A stretch of DNA of 64,000 nucleotides, taken from assembly GCA_965214375.1 (NCBI GenBank), contig OZ243947.1:1-64000 (forward strand), written 5' to 3'. Of this stretch, positions 1 to 9,004 are shown piece by piece. The position numbers and the translations under genes are program-made. The notes below the pieces were generated by a model. It was given only the letters and a program-made list of their open reading frames with translations. It was not told where the DNA came from and made no database searches. Source of the DNA: Endobugula sp965214375. GTDB taxonomy: Bacteria; Pseudomonadota; Gammaproteobacteria; Pseudomonadales; Cellvibrionaceae. Numbering within the stretch: position 1 is the stretch's first letter; the number at the start of each line of letters is the position of its first letter.

Positions 1-1
1 T

Positions 2-610
2 GTGATTAAAAACATCGTTCATGCCGTAAAGCATGAAATGTCTGACGTGGTTGTCGATATGATTCCTTCTTATGCATCTATTCATATTACTTTCAATCTG
101 TTGAAGATATCCGGTTCGGAGTTTAAATCTAAACTGGAATCTTTGGAAAAGAGTCATCAGTTTGAAAAAACAAACGAAGGCGAAGAAAAAGTCATCGAAA
201 TCCCTGTCTACTATGGAGAGGAAGTTGCTCTTGACCTTCCGTTTATAGCAGAAAGGGCCGGATTAACAGAAAGTGAAGTTATCGAAGCCCACTCAAGTGA
301 AATTTATGATGTTTATGCGATAGGTTTTTCTCCAGGTTTTGCTTATTTAGGCAATGTTGATGAACGTATTGCGACGCCTCGTAAAGAAACCCCTCGCCAA
401 AAAGTGGTTAAAGGAAGCTTGGGTATCGCTGATCAACAAACGGCGATATACCCAGCTGATTCACCTGGAGGTTGGCAAATTATTGGTAGAACCACTGTGC
501 AATTAATCGATTATGAGAGTGAAAACCTGACGCATTTTGCTGCGGGAGACAAGGTTAAATTCATACCGATGACAAAAGAAGAATATGTGCAAATGGGGGG
601 AGCCTTTTAA
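2..610 (+). CDS. pxpB: 5-oxoprolinase subunit B (5' end outside window)
   Basis: Subunit of the ATP-dependent 5-oxoprolinase PxpABC, which opens 5-oxoproline to glutamate in the cytoplasm. KipI-family landmarks are visible: GFSPGFAYLG near residue 109 and PGGWQIIGRT near 153. The frame is open to the window edge and the family usually has about 15-20 more N-terminal residues, so the GTG at base 2 is probably internal and the gene is cut by the window. It overlaps pxpC by one base (TAATG), indicating translational coupling. PxpA should lie upstream. Confidence 0.9.
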   Translation: MIKNIVHAVKHEMSDVVVDMIPSYASIHITFNLLKISGSEFKSKLESLEKSHQFEKTNEGEEKVIEIPVYYGEEVALDLPFIAERAGLTESEVIEAHSSEIYDVYAIGFSPGFAYLGNVDERIATPRKETPRQKVVKGSLGIADQQTAIYPADSPGGWQIIGRTTVQLIDYESENLTHFAAGDKVKFIPMTKEEYVQMGGAF

Positions 611-1536
611 TGTCGCTTAAAGTATTAGCTTCTGGACTATTAACCTTGGTTCATGATTATGGCCGTTATGGCTATCAAAGTATCGGTGTGACTAACGGCG
701 GTCCTCTGGATGAGCACGCTTTCTCGTGGGCGAATAGATTGTTAGACAATCACTATAATGCCGCACAACTGGAAATCAGTTTTGGTGGTTTCGGTGCTGA
801 ATTTACCGAAGACACTATGATAGCTCTATGCGGTGCTGATCTGGGTGCAACAGTGAATGGGCAGCCCATAAAACCTTGGTATTCATACGCGGTATGTAAG
901 GGTGATAAGATTCAATTTGCATCGCCAGTATCTGGTTTGCGCAGCTATCTTGCGGTAAAGGGCGGATTTACGGTTGCTGCTCAATTATCCAGTTGCTCCA
1001 CCGTTGTTCGTGAAAAATTGGGTGGGCTGCATAAAAAAGGCGAAAAACTCTCAGAAGGTGATGAGTTACGTTATAGTCAAAGTCCTTCTGAACAGTGTAA
1101 ACGTGTTCCAGCAAGGTATATTCCTGAATATAAACAAGAGATTACCTTACGGTTTATCCCTAATTTTTCAGCGGTGTCCGTTGGCAAAACCGGTTACGAC
1201 TTATTTGTTAAAGAACCTTACGAAGTGAGTCACAATATAGACCGGATGGGATACCGTCTATCGGGTCAGCCTATTGAAACTGAATCGACTGGAATCATCT
1301 CGCAGGGTATTTCTATGGGTTCTATTCAGGTGCCTAAAGATGGTCAACCCATTGTGTTAATGCGAGATCGCCAAACGATGGGTGGTTATCCATTGTTAGG
1401 TTGTGTTGCATACCTTGACTTGCCATTATTGGCACAAAGTGTTCCTGGTACAAAGATATCCTTTGTGCCTGTTGATGTCGCTGATGCTGAAAAAGAGTTA
1501 CTTGAAAACAAAACGTTTTTTAGTGTGCCTCTTTAA
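610..1536 (+). CDS. pxpC: 5-oxoprolinase subunit C
   Basis: KipA/PxpC-type biotin-dependent carboxylase-like domain protein, 308 residues, a normal family length. The N-terminal DYGRYGYQSIGV and NGGPLDEHAFSWANRLL stretch and the C-terminal VLMRDRQTMGGYP segment are typical. Its ATG shares a base with the pxpB stop, so the two subunits are co-translated. With PxpA and PxpB it forms the 5-oxoproline repair/recycling enzyme. No defect is seen. Confidence 0.92.
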   Translation: MSLKVLASGLLTLVHDYGRYGYQSIGVTNGGPLDEHAFSWANRLLDNHYNAAQLEISFGGFGAEFTEDTMIALCGADLGATVNGQPIKPWYSYAVCKGDKIQFASPVSGLRSYLAVKGGFTVAAQLSSCSTVVREKLGGLHKKGEKLSEGDELRYSQSPSEQCKRVPARYIPEYKQEITLRFIPNFSAVSVGKTGYDLFVKEPYEVSHNIDRMGYRLSGQPIETESTGIISQGISMGSIQVPKDGQPIVLMRDRQTMGGYPLLGCVAYLDLPLLAQSVPGTKISFVPVDVADAEKELLENKTFFSVPL

Positions 1537-1633
1537 TTGCTGTCCTGCACTTTCAATGACAGAATAATAGCGAATGCACATAGTGTGTGTTTGCTATTAT
1601 ATACATGTCTCTCATCAAGCCTCTGGTATTCTT

Positions 1634-2446
1634 ATGGATACATTACATATTATCGTTCTTGCTCTAATCCAAGGTATTACTGAGTTTTTGCCGATTTCCA
1701 GCTCTGGTCATTTGATCTTACCCAGTGGGTTGTTGGGCTGGCCTGAGCAGGGTTTGGCGTTTGATGTTGCCGTTCATGTAGGAACCTTAACCGCTGTCAT
1801 GTTTTATTTTCGTCATGATGTTAGCCATATGATTTCTGCATGGTGTTTAAGCACTTTTAAGGGAAATCATAGTGATGATAGCCGCCTTGCCTGGTTTGTG
1901 GTGTTGGCAACGATTCCTGCGGGATTAGCAGGTTTGTTGTTTAATGATCTTATTGAAACATATTTGCGTTCTACGTTGGTGATTGCTTTAACAACGATTA
2001 TTTTTGGACTTTTGCTGGGATGGGCAGATCGTGATGCGCAAGGCAAGAGTAAGCAGCTAACACAACTCACGATTAAGATTGTACTGATTATCGGTATCGC
2101 ACAGGCACTGGCGCTAATTCCAGGTACATCGCGTTCAGGTATTACTATTACCGCAGCATTGTTGTTTGGCTTGCAGCGTGATGCGGCTGCACGTTTCTCA
2201 TTCTTGTTATCTATTCCAATTATTGTACTCAGTGGTGGTTCCAAAGGGCTTGAACTGTTAGGCGACACGGGCGTTAATTGGGGGGATATGGCGTTAGGTG
2301 CACTGGTTGCTGCCGTCAGTGCCTTTCTATGTATCCATTATTTTTTAAAATTTATTAATAACATTGGTATGATGCCCTTTGTTATTTACCGTTTGTTGTT
2401 AGGTAGCTTTTTACTGATGCGGAGCTTTTCCTATGTCTCTTTCTGA
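1634..2446 (+). CDS. uppP: Undecaprenyl-diphosphatase
   Basis: Integral membrane phosphatase that recycles undecaprenyl diphosphate, the lipid carrier for peptidoglycan synthesis (BacA/UppP family). The family motifs are present: GITEFLPISSSGH at the N-terminus and PGTSRSGIT about midway, with several hydrophobic helices. The reading frame extends 20 codons upstream, but the ATG at 1634 gives 270 residues, the usual family length, and starts at the conserved MDTLHI-like N-terminus. The last 14 bases overlap the following aminopeptidase gene. Confidence 0.93.
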   Translation: MDTLHIIVLALIQGITEFLPISSSGHLILPSGLLGWPEQGLAFDVAVHVGTLTAVMFYFRHDVSHMISAWCLSTFKGNHSDDSRLAWFVVLATIPAGLAGLLFNDLIETYLRSTLVIALTTIIFGLLLGWADRDAQGKSKQLTQLTIKIVLIIGIAQALALIPGTSRSGITITAALLFGLQRDAAARFSFLLSIPIIVLSGGSKGLELLGDTGVNWGDMALGALVAAVSAFLCIHYFLKFINNIGMMPFVIYRLLLGSFLLMRSFSYVSF

Positions 2447-3725
2447 TACACAAGTATTTAACGAAGGATTGCTTGCCTTTATTGATGCTTCACCTACGCC
2501 ATTTCACGCGGTTCAAACGATGGCAGGTGAATTATTGCAAGCAGGTTTTACGGAGTTGTTGGAAAGTGAACGTTGGCAGCTTGAAGACGGTAAAAGTTAC
2601 TTTATTGCACGTAACTTCTCTTCCATTATTGCATTTACCTATCATCCGAAAGCCTTTGCGGAAAAAGGCATTCGTATGGTGGGTGCTCATACCGATAGCC
2701 CTTGTTTACGGGTAAAGCCCCAGCCCGAGATTCATAAAAAAGGTTACTTTCAACTGGGCGTAGAAACTTATGGTGGGGTGTTGTTATCCCCTTGGTTTGA
2801 TCGTGACTTGTCGTTGGCAGGCAGAGTTAATTTTATTGATAACCAGAAGAATCTTCGTAGTGCATTGATTGATTTTAAAGATCCGATTGCCGTTATTCCC
2901 AGTCTTGCTATTCATTTGCACCGTGAAGCCAACGATGGCAACAAGATTAATAAACAACAACATATGCCGCCAATATTGATGCAGACAGGCAGCGATGAAA
3001 ATATTGAGTTTCGTGATTGGCTCAGTGCTCAATTACAGGCGCAGGGTGAGGACAATGTTGCACAGGTACTTGATTATGAATTGAGTTTTTACGATACCCA
3101 AACCGCTGCGATTGTTGGCTTGAAGAAAGAGTTTATTGCGTCAGCACGGTTGGATAACTTGATAAGTTGTTATGTGGGTCTGCAAGCACTGCTTGCAGCA
3201 GATAGGCGTCAGCCCGCAATATTGGTGTGTAATGATCACGAGGAGGTGGGTAGTGCATCTGCTTCTGGCGCTCAAGGACCGATGTTGGATCAGTGTCTGC
3301 AGCGACTTATCCCCGATATTGAAAACCGTTTGCGTACTATTGACCGTTCATTAATGATCTCTACAGATAATACCCATGGTGTTCATCCTAATTATGCAGA
3401 TAAAAATGAGCAAAATCATGGGCCGTTGTTAAATCATGGTCCAGTGATTAAAATCAATGCTAACCAACGTTATGCCACCAATAGCCATACCAGCAGCTTT
3501 TTCCGAATGTTGTGTCAACAGCATGGATTTGACCCACAAGTATTTGTTACACGCAGTGACATGCCTTGTGGTAGTACGATTGGCCCCATTACGGCAACAG
3601 AAGTTGGGGTGCGCACAATTGATATTGGCTTAGCGACATTTGCCATGCATTCTATTCGTGAGCTAGCTGGTACTGAAGATGCGATACAATTAACAAAAGT
3701 ATTAACCACTTTTTTTCAACAATAA
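2433..3725 (+). CDS. apeB: M18 family aminopeptidase
   Basis: Zinc-dependent cytosolic M18 (aspartyl-type) aminopeptidase, 430 residues. Metal-binding signatures are clear: GAHTDSPCLRVKP near residue 84, CNDHEEVGSASASG near 265, DNTHGVHPN near 312 and SDMPCGSTIGP near 377. It overlaps uppP by 14 bases and lies 5 bases before trpS, so the three genes are likely co-transcribed. Intact. Confidence 0.93.
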   Translation: MSLSDTQVFNEGLLAFIDASPTPFHAVQTMAGELLQAGFTELLESERWQLEDGKSYFIARNFSSIIAFTYHPKAFAEKGIRMVGAHTDSPCLRVKPQPEIHKKGYFQLGVETYGGVLLSPWFDRDLSLAGRVNFIDNQKNLRSALIDFKDPIAVIPSLAIHLHREANDGNKINKQQHMPPILMQTGSDENIEFRDWLSAQLQAQGEDNVAQVLDYELSFYDTQTAAIVGLKKEFIASARLDNLISCYVGLQALLAADRRQPAILVCNDHEEVGSASASGAQGPMLDQCLQRLIPDIENRLRTIDRSLMISTDNTHGVHPNYADKNEQNHGPLLNHGPVIKINANQRYATNSHTSSFFRMLCQQHGFDPQVFVTRSDMPCGSTIGPITATEVGVRTIDIGLATFAMHSIRELAGTEDAIQLTKVLTTFFQQ

Positions 3726-3730
3726 CGATT

Positions 3731-4777
3731 ATGAGTAAACACACTGTTAATAACTTGCCTGCACACGATAAACAGCGCACCCTAACGGGGATTACTACTA
3801 CGGGTACCCCGCACTTGGGAAATTATGTCGGAGCGATTCGACCCGCCATTGCGGCGAGTCAACAAGCGGATAACCGATCATTTTATTTTCTAGCAGATTT
3901 TCATGCGTTGATTAAAAGTCAGGAGCCGGACAAGATTCACCAATCAGGTAAAGAAATTGCGGCGACCTGGCTGGCTTTAGGGCTAGATGTTGATAATGCA
4001 GTTTTTTATCGTCAGTCGGATATTCCAGAAATTCCAGAATTGTGTTGGTTTCTTACCTGTATGGCTGTCAAAGGGCTAATGAACCGTGCCCATGCCTACA
4101 AAGCGGCGGTGCAAGCCAATCAGGAAGCCAATGAAGACCCCGATTTTGGTGTTACTATGGGTTTATATAGTTATCCCGTACTAATGGCAGCGGATATTTT
4201 AATGTTTAACGCGGATCATGTGCCTGTGGGCAAGGATCAAATTCAACATGTAGAAATGGCACGGGATATTGCTGCACGGTTTAACCATCATTTTGGTGAC
4301 CACTTCGTGCTGCCGCAGGCAGTTGTTGATGACAATGTTGCAGTACTACAAGGCCTTGATGGCCGTAAAATGAGTAAAAGTTACCATAATACTATTCCAT
4401 TATTTTTGCCGGAACAAAAGCTTAAAAAACACATTAATAAAATCAAAACCAACCTGCTGGAACCAGGTGAGCCTAAAGACCCGGATACCTCAACTGTATT
4501 TCAGATATGGCAGGCCTTTGCTTCAGAAGAGCAAGCCGCACATATGCGCCAAGCATTTCTAGACGGTATTGCGTGGGGTGAGGCCAAAAAACAATTGTTT
4601 GAACTGATTAACGACGAAATCGGTGACGCCCGTGAGCGTTATAATGCATTGCTGGAGAAACCCGATTATATTGAGGATGTATTACAGCAGGGGGCAACTA
4701 AAGCTCGAGGGTATTCGCAGCCCTTGTTGGAAAATTTGCGTGAGGCAGTGGGTATTCGTTCTTTTCAGCAGGTGTGA
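3731..4777 (+). CDS. trpS: Tryptophan--tRNA ligase
   Basis: Class I aminoacyl-tRNA synthetase that charges tRNA-Trp. The HIGH-type signature is TGTPHLGNYVGA near residue 24 and the KMSKS loop is GRKMSKSYHN near 215; the 348-residue length is normal. ATG at 3731 follows the apeB stop by 5 bases. The next small SelW-like gene begins 3 bases after its stop. Confidence 0.95.
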   Translation: MSKHTVNNLPAHDKQRTLTGITTTGTPHLGNYVGAIRPAIAASQQADNRSFYFLADFHALIKSQEPDKIHQSGKEIAATWLALGLDVDNAVFYRQSDIPEIPELCWFLTCMAVKGLMNRAHAYKAAVQANQEANEDPDFGVTMGLYSYPVLMAADILMFNADHVPVGKDQIQHVEMARDIAARFNHHFGDHFVLPQAVVDDNVAVLQGLDGRKMSKSYHNTIPLFLPEQKLKKHINKIKTNLLEPGEPKDPDTSTVFQIWQAFASEEQAAHMRQAFLDGIAWGEAKKQLFELINDEIGDARERYNALLEKPDYIEDVLQQGATKARGYSQPLLENLREAVGIRSFQQV

Positions 4778-4780
4778 ATA

Positions 4781-5053
4781 ATGAATAAAATTGTTATTCA
4801 TTATTGTGTTCAATGTCAGTGGTTGTTGCGTTCGTCATGGATGGCACAAGAGTTACTTTACACATTTTCTGAAGAGATTCACGAGCTTGTATTAAAACCC
4901 GGTAGTGGTGGGGTGTTTGAAATTATCGCTAATGATAAAGTGGTTTGGTCACGTAAGGATGATGGCGGATTTCCTGAAATTACCGAGTTAAAGCGGCGTG
5001 TGCGCAATGTGATTGCGCCAGAGAAAAAATTGGGTCACATTGATAGTAAATAA
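4781..5053 (+). CDS. SelT/SelW/SelH family redox protein
   Basis: Small thioredoxin-like protein of the Rdx/SelW family, 90 residues. The redox motif CVQC lies at residues 9-12, with cysteine where animal SelW has selenocysteine. The PGSGGVFEI and WSRKDDGGFPE stretches match the family. It is probably co-transcribed with trpS (3-base gap). Its exact substrate is unknown. Confidence 0.85.
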   Translation: MNKIVIHYCVQCQWLLRSSWMAQELLYTFSEEIHELVLKPGSGGVFEIIANDKVVWSRKDDGGFPEITELKRRVRNVIAPEKKLGHIDSK

Positions 5054-5128
5054 TGACGAAGGTGTAGTCCAAATTTCCCATGTTGCCCTAAAAATTTTCC
5101 GGGTAGAAAACCAGAGAGGACTCCATTG

Positions 5129-5494
5129 ATGAATTGCCATACAGTATTTTACGCTTGTTTATTGGGACTTCTATCCTCATTTGTTATGGCCGGTGAGGCG
5201 GATGTACTTGCCGTGGAAGTGCATCAAACCAGCTCGGGTGTATATCGTTTTGATGTCACGGTAAAACACGATGACACGGGTTGGGATCATTATGCCGATA
5301 AATGGGATGTGTTAGATGAGCAAGGTGAGGTATTGGCAACGCGAGTATTACACCATCCACATGTAAATGAGCAGACGTTTATACGTAGCCTTTCTGGAGT
5401 AAAAATTCCCCAGGATATGAAAAAAGTCATATTGCGTGCACATGATTATGTACATCACTATGGTGGTAAAACAGTCATAGTAGATTTGCCTTAA
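5129..5494 (+). CDS. Exported small protein, unknown function
   Basis: 121-residue protein with a signal peptide (hydrophobic stretch at residues 7-20 ending in VMAG), so probably periplasmic. The mature part contains HDDTGWDHYADKWDV and a histidine-rich tail (LHHPHVNEQ, HDYVHHYGG), which could bind metal; that is inference. The ATG at 5129 is chosen over the preceding TTG because AGAGAGGA lies 8 bases upstream. Conserved hypothetical type; function not recognised. Confidence 0.7.
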   Translation: MNCHTVFYACLLGLLSSFVMAGEADVLAVEVHQTSSGVYRFDVTVKHDDTGWDHYADKWDVLDEQGEVLATRVLHHPHVNEQTFIRSLSGVKIPQDMKKVILRAHDYVHHYGGKTVIVDLP

Positions 5495-5507
5495 ATATTG
5501 TAATGCA

Positions 5508-5957
5508 ATGAAAATATGGATCGACGCAGATGCCTGCCCTAATGTGATTAAGGAAATCGTTTTCCGTGCGGCTCAGAGTACAAAAACCGAGGTCATGCTG
5601 GTTGCCAACCAGTTTATTAAAACACCTCCTTTAACGTTTATTAAATGTGTTGTTGTTGAATCTGGTTTCGATGTGGCTGATAACGAAATTGTACGTCGTG
5701 TTTGTCCTAGAGATTTAGTGGTAACCAGTGATATTCCTTTGGCTGATGAAGTGATTACCAAGGGAGCTCTTGCCTTAAGTCCTCGTGGCGAAATGTTTAC
5801 CAAAGACAATATAAAATCGCGATTAAATATTCGCGACTTTATGGAAACTATGCGTAGTAGTGGTGTGCAAACGGGAGGTCCACCTGCGTTAAGCCAGGGT
5901 GATCGTAAAGCTTTCGCAGGTTATTTGGATAAGTGGTTAGCGAAGCAGCAGCAATAG
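5508..5957 (+). CDS. YaiI/YqxD family protein (DUF188)
   Basis: 149-residue member of the UPF0178/DUF188 family, which has a NYN/PIN-like fold. The N-terminal MKIWIDADACPNVIKEI and the VVTSDIPLADEV segment carry the conserved acidic residues, and the TGGPPALSQGDR stretch near the C-terminus is typical. A nuclease-like role is suspected for the family but not proven. Stands alone, convergent with alaA. Confidence 0.88.
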   Translation: MKIWIDADACPNVIKEIVFRAAQSTKTEVMLVANQFIKTPPLTFIKCVVVESGFDVADNEIVRRVCPRDLVVTSDIPLADEVITKGALALSPRGEMFTKDNIKSRLNIRDFMETMRSSGVQTGGPPALSQGDRKAFAGYLDKWLAKQQQ

Positions 5958-5966
5958 CAGTCTACT

Positions 5967-7181
5967 TTATTTCTGGTACCCACTGAAAAAATTCTTTAGA
6001 TTGCTAATAGCCATTTCTAATTCATCTTTGCGTGGTAAAAACACAATACGAAAGTGATCGGCAGCAGGCCAGTTAAAAGCACTCCCTTGTACTAACAACA
6101 CTTTATGTTCACTTAAAAAATCCAATACCCATTGTTCGTCATTGTGAATATTGAATTGCTTAATATCCACTTTGGGAAATAGATAAAGTGCCCCTTTGGG
6201 TTTAACACAGGAGAGCCCCGGGATATTGTTGACCATTTCCCAAGCTAAATCGCGTTGCTCTTTTAAACGGCCGCCGGGTAGTATCAGTTCATTAATACTT
6301 TGATAACCACCGAGAGCAGTTTGTATGCCCAACATGGCGGGCGCATTGGCGCACAGGCGCATAGAGGCCAGCATATCCAGACCTTCGATATAACTCTCAG
6401 CACCGCGCTTTTGGCCGCTGATGATCATCCAGCCAGCACGAAAGCCTGCCAAACGATAAGACTTAGACAAACCATTAAAACTTAAACACAGTACATCCTG
6501 AGCCAAACGCGCCATAGGAATAAATGTGGCATCATCATAGAGAATTTTACTGTAAATCTCGTCAGCAAAAATAATAAGCTTGTGTTGCCGTGCCAGCTCA
6601 ACAATGTCTTCCAGTAGATCCTGGCTATATACAGAACCCGTTGGATTGTTTGGATTAATCACAACAATACCGCGAGTATTGGGCGTGATTTTACGCTTGA
6701 TATCGTTAATATCCGGAAACCAGTCTGCCTGTTCAGCACACAGATAGTGGACAGGTTTGCCGCCACTTAAATTCACCGCCGCCGTCCATAGAGGATAATC
6801 CGGGGCAGGAATCAGAATTTCATCCCCCTGATCCAGTAATGCCTGCATAGACATCACGATCAGTTCACTCACACCGTTGCCTAGATAAATATCGTCAATC
6901 TGTACATCGGGGATTTGCAGTTGCTGACTTTCATGCATAATCGCTTTGCGTGCAGCAAACATACCTCTAGAATCAGTGTAACCTTGAGCATCACGAATAT
7001 TACTGATGACATCCTGAATAATTTCGTCAGGCGCGTCAAAACCGAAGGGTGCCGGGTTACCAAGATTCAATTTTAGAATCTTATGACCTTCTTCCTCCAG
7101 TTGATGGGCTTTTTTCAGTACTGGCCCGCGAATGTCATAACAGACATCGTCCAGCTTGCGGGATTTTTTGGTGATATTCAT
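5967..7181 (-). CDS. alaA: Glutamate--pyruvate aminotransferase AlaA
   Basis: Fold-type I PLP-dependent aminotransferase, 404 residues, matching AlaA, which makes alanine from pyruvate and glutamate. The N-terminus (KKSRKLDDVCYDIRGPVL) is characteristic of AlaA, NPNNPTGSVYS is the cofactor-binding loop, and SFNGLSKSYRLAGFRAGW contains the Schiff-base lysine (the K of LSKSYR). Divergent from msrB, with a hairpin repeat element between the two starts. Confidence 0.93.
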   Translation of the reverse strand: MNITKKSRKLDDVCYDIRGPVLKKAHQLEEEGHKILKLNLGNPAPFGFDAPDEIIQDVISNIRDAQGYTDSRGMFAARKAIMHESQQLQIPDVQIDDIYLGNGVSELIVMSMQALLDQGDEILIPAPDYPLWTAAVNLSGGKPVHYLCAEQADWFPDINDIKRKITPNTRGIVVINPNNPTGSVYSQDLLEDIVELARQHKLIIFADEIYSKILYDDATFIPMARLAQDVLCLSFNGLSKSYRLAGFRAGWMIISGQKRGAESYIEGLDMLASMRLCANAPAMLGIQTALGGYQSINELILPGGRLKEQRDLAWEMVNNIPGLSCVKPKGALYLFPKVDIKQFNIHNDEQWVLDFLSEHKVLLVQGSAFNWPAADHFRIVFLPRKDELEMAISNLKNFFSGYQK

Positions 7182-7203
7182 GGTCTAATGTTCAATATTT
7201 AAG

Positions 7204-7301
7204 GGTAGAAGCACATCATAACAAACCTTTGTAGGCATGGATGCCGGAAAAGAGCGTACAAGGATGTATTAACAGCGTGTTTATTATGATGTGTTTCTAC
7301 C
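7204..7301 (+). repeat. Hairpin-borne repeat element, copy 1
   Basis: A conserved core of about 50 bases (7227-7278) sits between 23-base inverted arms at 7204-7226 and 7279-7301 that pair with two mismatches. The core contains GGCATGGATGCC, a small stem with GG in its loop, and GTACAAGGATGT at 7256-7267, which matches the CsrA/RsmA consensus RUACARGGAUGU. Copy 2 at 19172-19278 has the same core on unrelated arms. It lies in the alaA-msrB divergent spacer. Confidence 0.75.
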
Positions 7302-7334
7302 ATTATTCATAAAGCGATATATAAGGGGGAGATT

Positions 7335-7721
7335 ATGTCAGATCAAGACCCTAAATGGAAAGAAAACCTGACTCCCGAGGAATACCATGTCTGCTGGGAG
7401 AAAGGCACTGAGCGCGCGTTTACAGGCTGTTATTGGGATGAAAAGTCACCGGGTGTTTATTTGTGCAAATGTTGCCAAAAGCCGTTGTTTGATTCTGAGA
7501 CCAAATACGATTCCGGTTCTGGCTGGCCAAGTTTTTATCAGCCTTTGGAGAACGAGAGTATTCAGGAAATTATGGATACCGCTTATGGTATGGTTCGAAA
7601 CGAGGTGACGTGCCGGCATTGTGGCAGCCATTTGGGGCATGTGTTTACTGATGGGCCACAGCCGACAGGTCTGCGTTACTGTATTAACTCGGCATCGTTA
7701 CATTTACAGAAAAAAGACTAA
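7335..7721 (+). CDS. msrB: Peptide-methionine (R)-S-oxide reductase
   Basis: Reduces methionine-R-sulfoxide in proteins. The 128-residue sequence has both zinc-binding CxxC pairs (CKCCQK near 46, CRHCGSHLGH near 95), the GSGWPSFY motif, and the catalytic cysteine in RYCINSASL. A GGGGGAG ribosome site precedes ATG 7335. Its last 4 bases overlap the end of the convergent gene. Confidence 0.95.
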   Translation: MSDQDPKWKENLTPEEYHVCWEKGTERAFTGCYWDEKSPGVYLCKCCQKPLFDSETKYDSGSGWPSFYQPLENESIQEIMDTAYGMVRNEVTCRHCGSHLGHVFTDGPQPTGLRYCINSASLHLQKKD

Positions 7722-8512
7722 TCGTAGATATTTTTCTTTTTCCAATCGGAGTCTTCATCGTATTCATACCATTGTGATTCTTCGGACGACGGTGTTTCCT
7801 CAGCTGCTTTGGCATTTATGAGTCTCTCTTCTTCGCTCAGGCGGGCATCTTCCATCTCTTTCAGGCGAGGGACTTCTTCATTAATGAATTTGATAATGCT
7901 TTTATAATCATTTGGTGTTTCTTTTAACAACAGATTTTTTGCCAGTTCATAGAAATGTATGCCTAGTTTAGGTTTGTTGTTGTCTTTGGCTTGTTTGGCA
8001 CAAAAGCTGTAGTTATCCACTGTCAAATTTATGGAAAGCTCTTTTAATAATGCTTTGTAATGTGCACATTGTTTATTGGTAATTTGTCCGCGCTGCATGG
8101 ATTTTAGGCAAAAGCCATTGAGTATATTGATATATTGCCTGAGTTCATTGATTTGTGCCGCACTTTGAAAATGTTGTTGCTTACGGTTTTCTGGCTGGCG
8201 TAACGCGGCTTCCATTTGGGCTGAATGCATTTTAAAGGCTTCACTATAAGAGGGTTCAGCAGGTTCTAGATTGGTTAATTGTTCGTAGGCGTCTACAACC
8301 GCGCGGTATACAAAAACAGTGATTTCTTTGGGAAGATAGTAGTCCGGGAATGCACTCAGAATCTGCACCAGCTCATTTGCACGATTTTTCAAGGCGCGAT
8401 GTAAGCGTTGCTTTTCTTGGTTGCGTTCACCGATGGTTTGTCGGATAAAGACATAACAAACCAAAAGGGCGACAATACCGATGATGGCAATAGTAATATA
8501 AATCTGTGTCAT
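7718..8512 (-). CDS. Membrane-anchored protein, unknown function
   Basis: 264 residues. One N-terminal membrane helix (residues 4-25) is followed by a long, mostly helical, charged cytoplasmic or periplasmic part and an acidic tail (EETPSSEESQWYEYDEDSDW). No family recognised. It is convergent with msrB, overlapping by 4 bases, and upstream lies the tRNA-Glu/Gly promoter region. The composition and the absence of stops support a real gene. Confidence 0.65.
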   Translation of the reverse strand: MTQIYITIAIIGIVALLVCYVFIRQTIGERNQEKQRLHRALKNRANELVQILSAFPDYYLPKEITVFVYRAVVDAYEQLTNLEPAEPSYSEAFKMHSAQMEAALRQPENRKQQHFQSAAQINELRQYINILNGFCLKSMQRGQITNKQCAHYKALLKELSINLTVDNYSFCAKQAKDNNKPKLGIHFYELAKNLLLKETPNDYKSIIKFINEEVPRLKEMEDARLSEEERLINAKAAEETPSSEESQWYEYDEDSDWKKKNIYD

Positions 8513-8639
8513 AAGATGATGTGCACAATTACGCCAATTTTCGTCATATATTCAGTATAGACGGTATTTGGATACTACTTGAGAGTTGCTCAAGTTTTAC
8601 TTAAGTGGTTGTTTCCCCATAAATATTTTTAAGAAATGG

Positions 8640-8668
8640 TTGACAGTTTGGGCCGCGATACATAGAAT
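8640..8668 (+). promoter_or_regulatory. Sigma-70 promoter for tRNA-Glu/tRNA-Gly
   Basis: TTGACA at 8640-8645 and TAGAAT at 8663-8668 are separated by exactly 17 bases. A GC-rich discriminator (GCGCACC) follows, as expected for a stringently controlled stable-RNA promoter. The tRNA-Glu gene begins about 50 bases downstream. Confidence 0.8.
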
Positions 8669-8718
8669 GCGCACCTCTTCTGAGAACTGCTGCAAATGGC
8701 AGTTACAGAAAGTACTAG

Positions 8719-8794
8719 GTCCCCTTCGTCTAGTGGCCTAGGACACCGCCCTTTCACGGCGGGAACAGGGGTTCGAACCCCCTAGGGGACGCCA
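8719..8794 (+). tRNA. tRNA-Glu (TTC)
   Basis: 76-base tRNA with encoded CCA. The sequence closely follows the enterobacterial tRNA-Glu: GTCCCC acceptor strand, anticodon loop CTTTCAC with anticodon TTC, and the T-arm GGGGTTCGAACCCC. It is followed after 5 bases by tRNA-Gly, so both come from one transcript. Confidence 0.97.
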
Positions 8795-8799
8795 TTTAT

Positions 8800-8874
8800 G
8801 CGGGAATAGCTCAGTGGTAGAGCACAACCTTGCCAAGGTTGGGGTCGCGAGTTCGAATCTCGTTTCCCGCTCCA
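8800..8874 (+). tRNA. tRNA-Gly (GCC)
   Basis: 75-base tRNA with an encoded CCA end. GCGGGAA pairs with TTCCCGC in the acceptor stem, the anticodon loop TTGCCAA gives anticodon GCC, and the T-loop is GTTCGAATC. Second gene of the tRNA-Glu/Gly transcript. Confidence 0.97.
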
Positions 8875-9004
8875 AATAATATCTATAAATCAATGGTTTA
8901 TAGATGTCCTTGTACTATGGTTTTTATAAAAGCTAATACTTCTTTTAGAAAGAAGCAGGCTTATTTTGTGTAAAAAAGTACGCACCAAATTACCTCTTTT
9001 AACA

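Noticed and set aside
974..1228. 84-codon plus-strand frame inside pxpC
   Set aside because: Fully contained in another frame of a clear family member, with no ribosome site.
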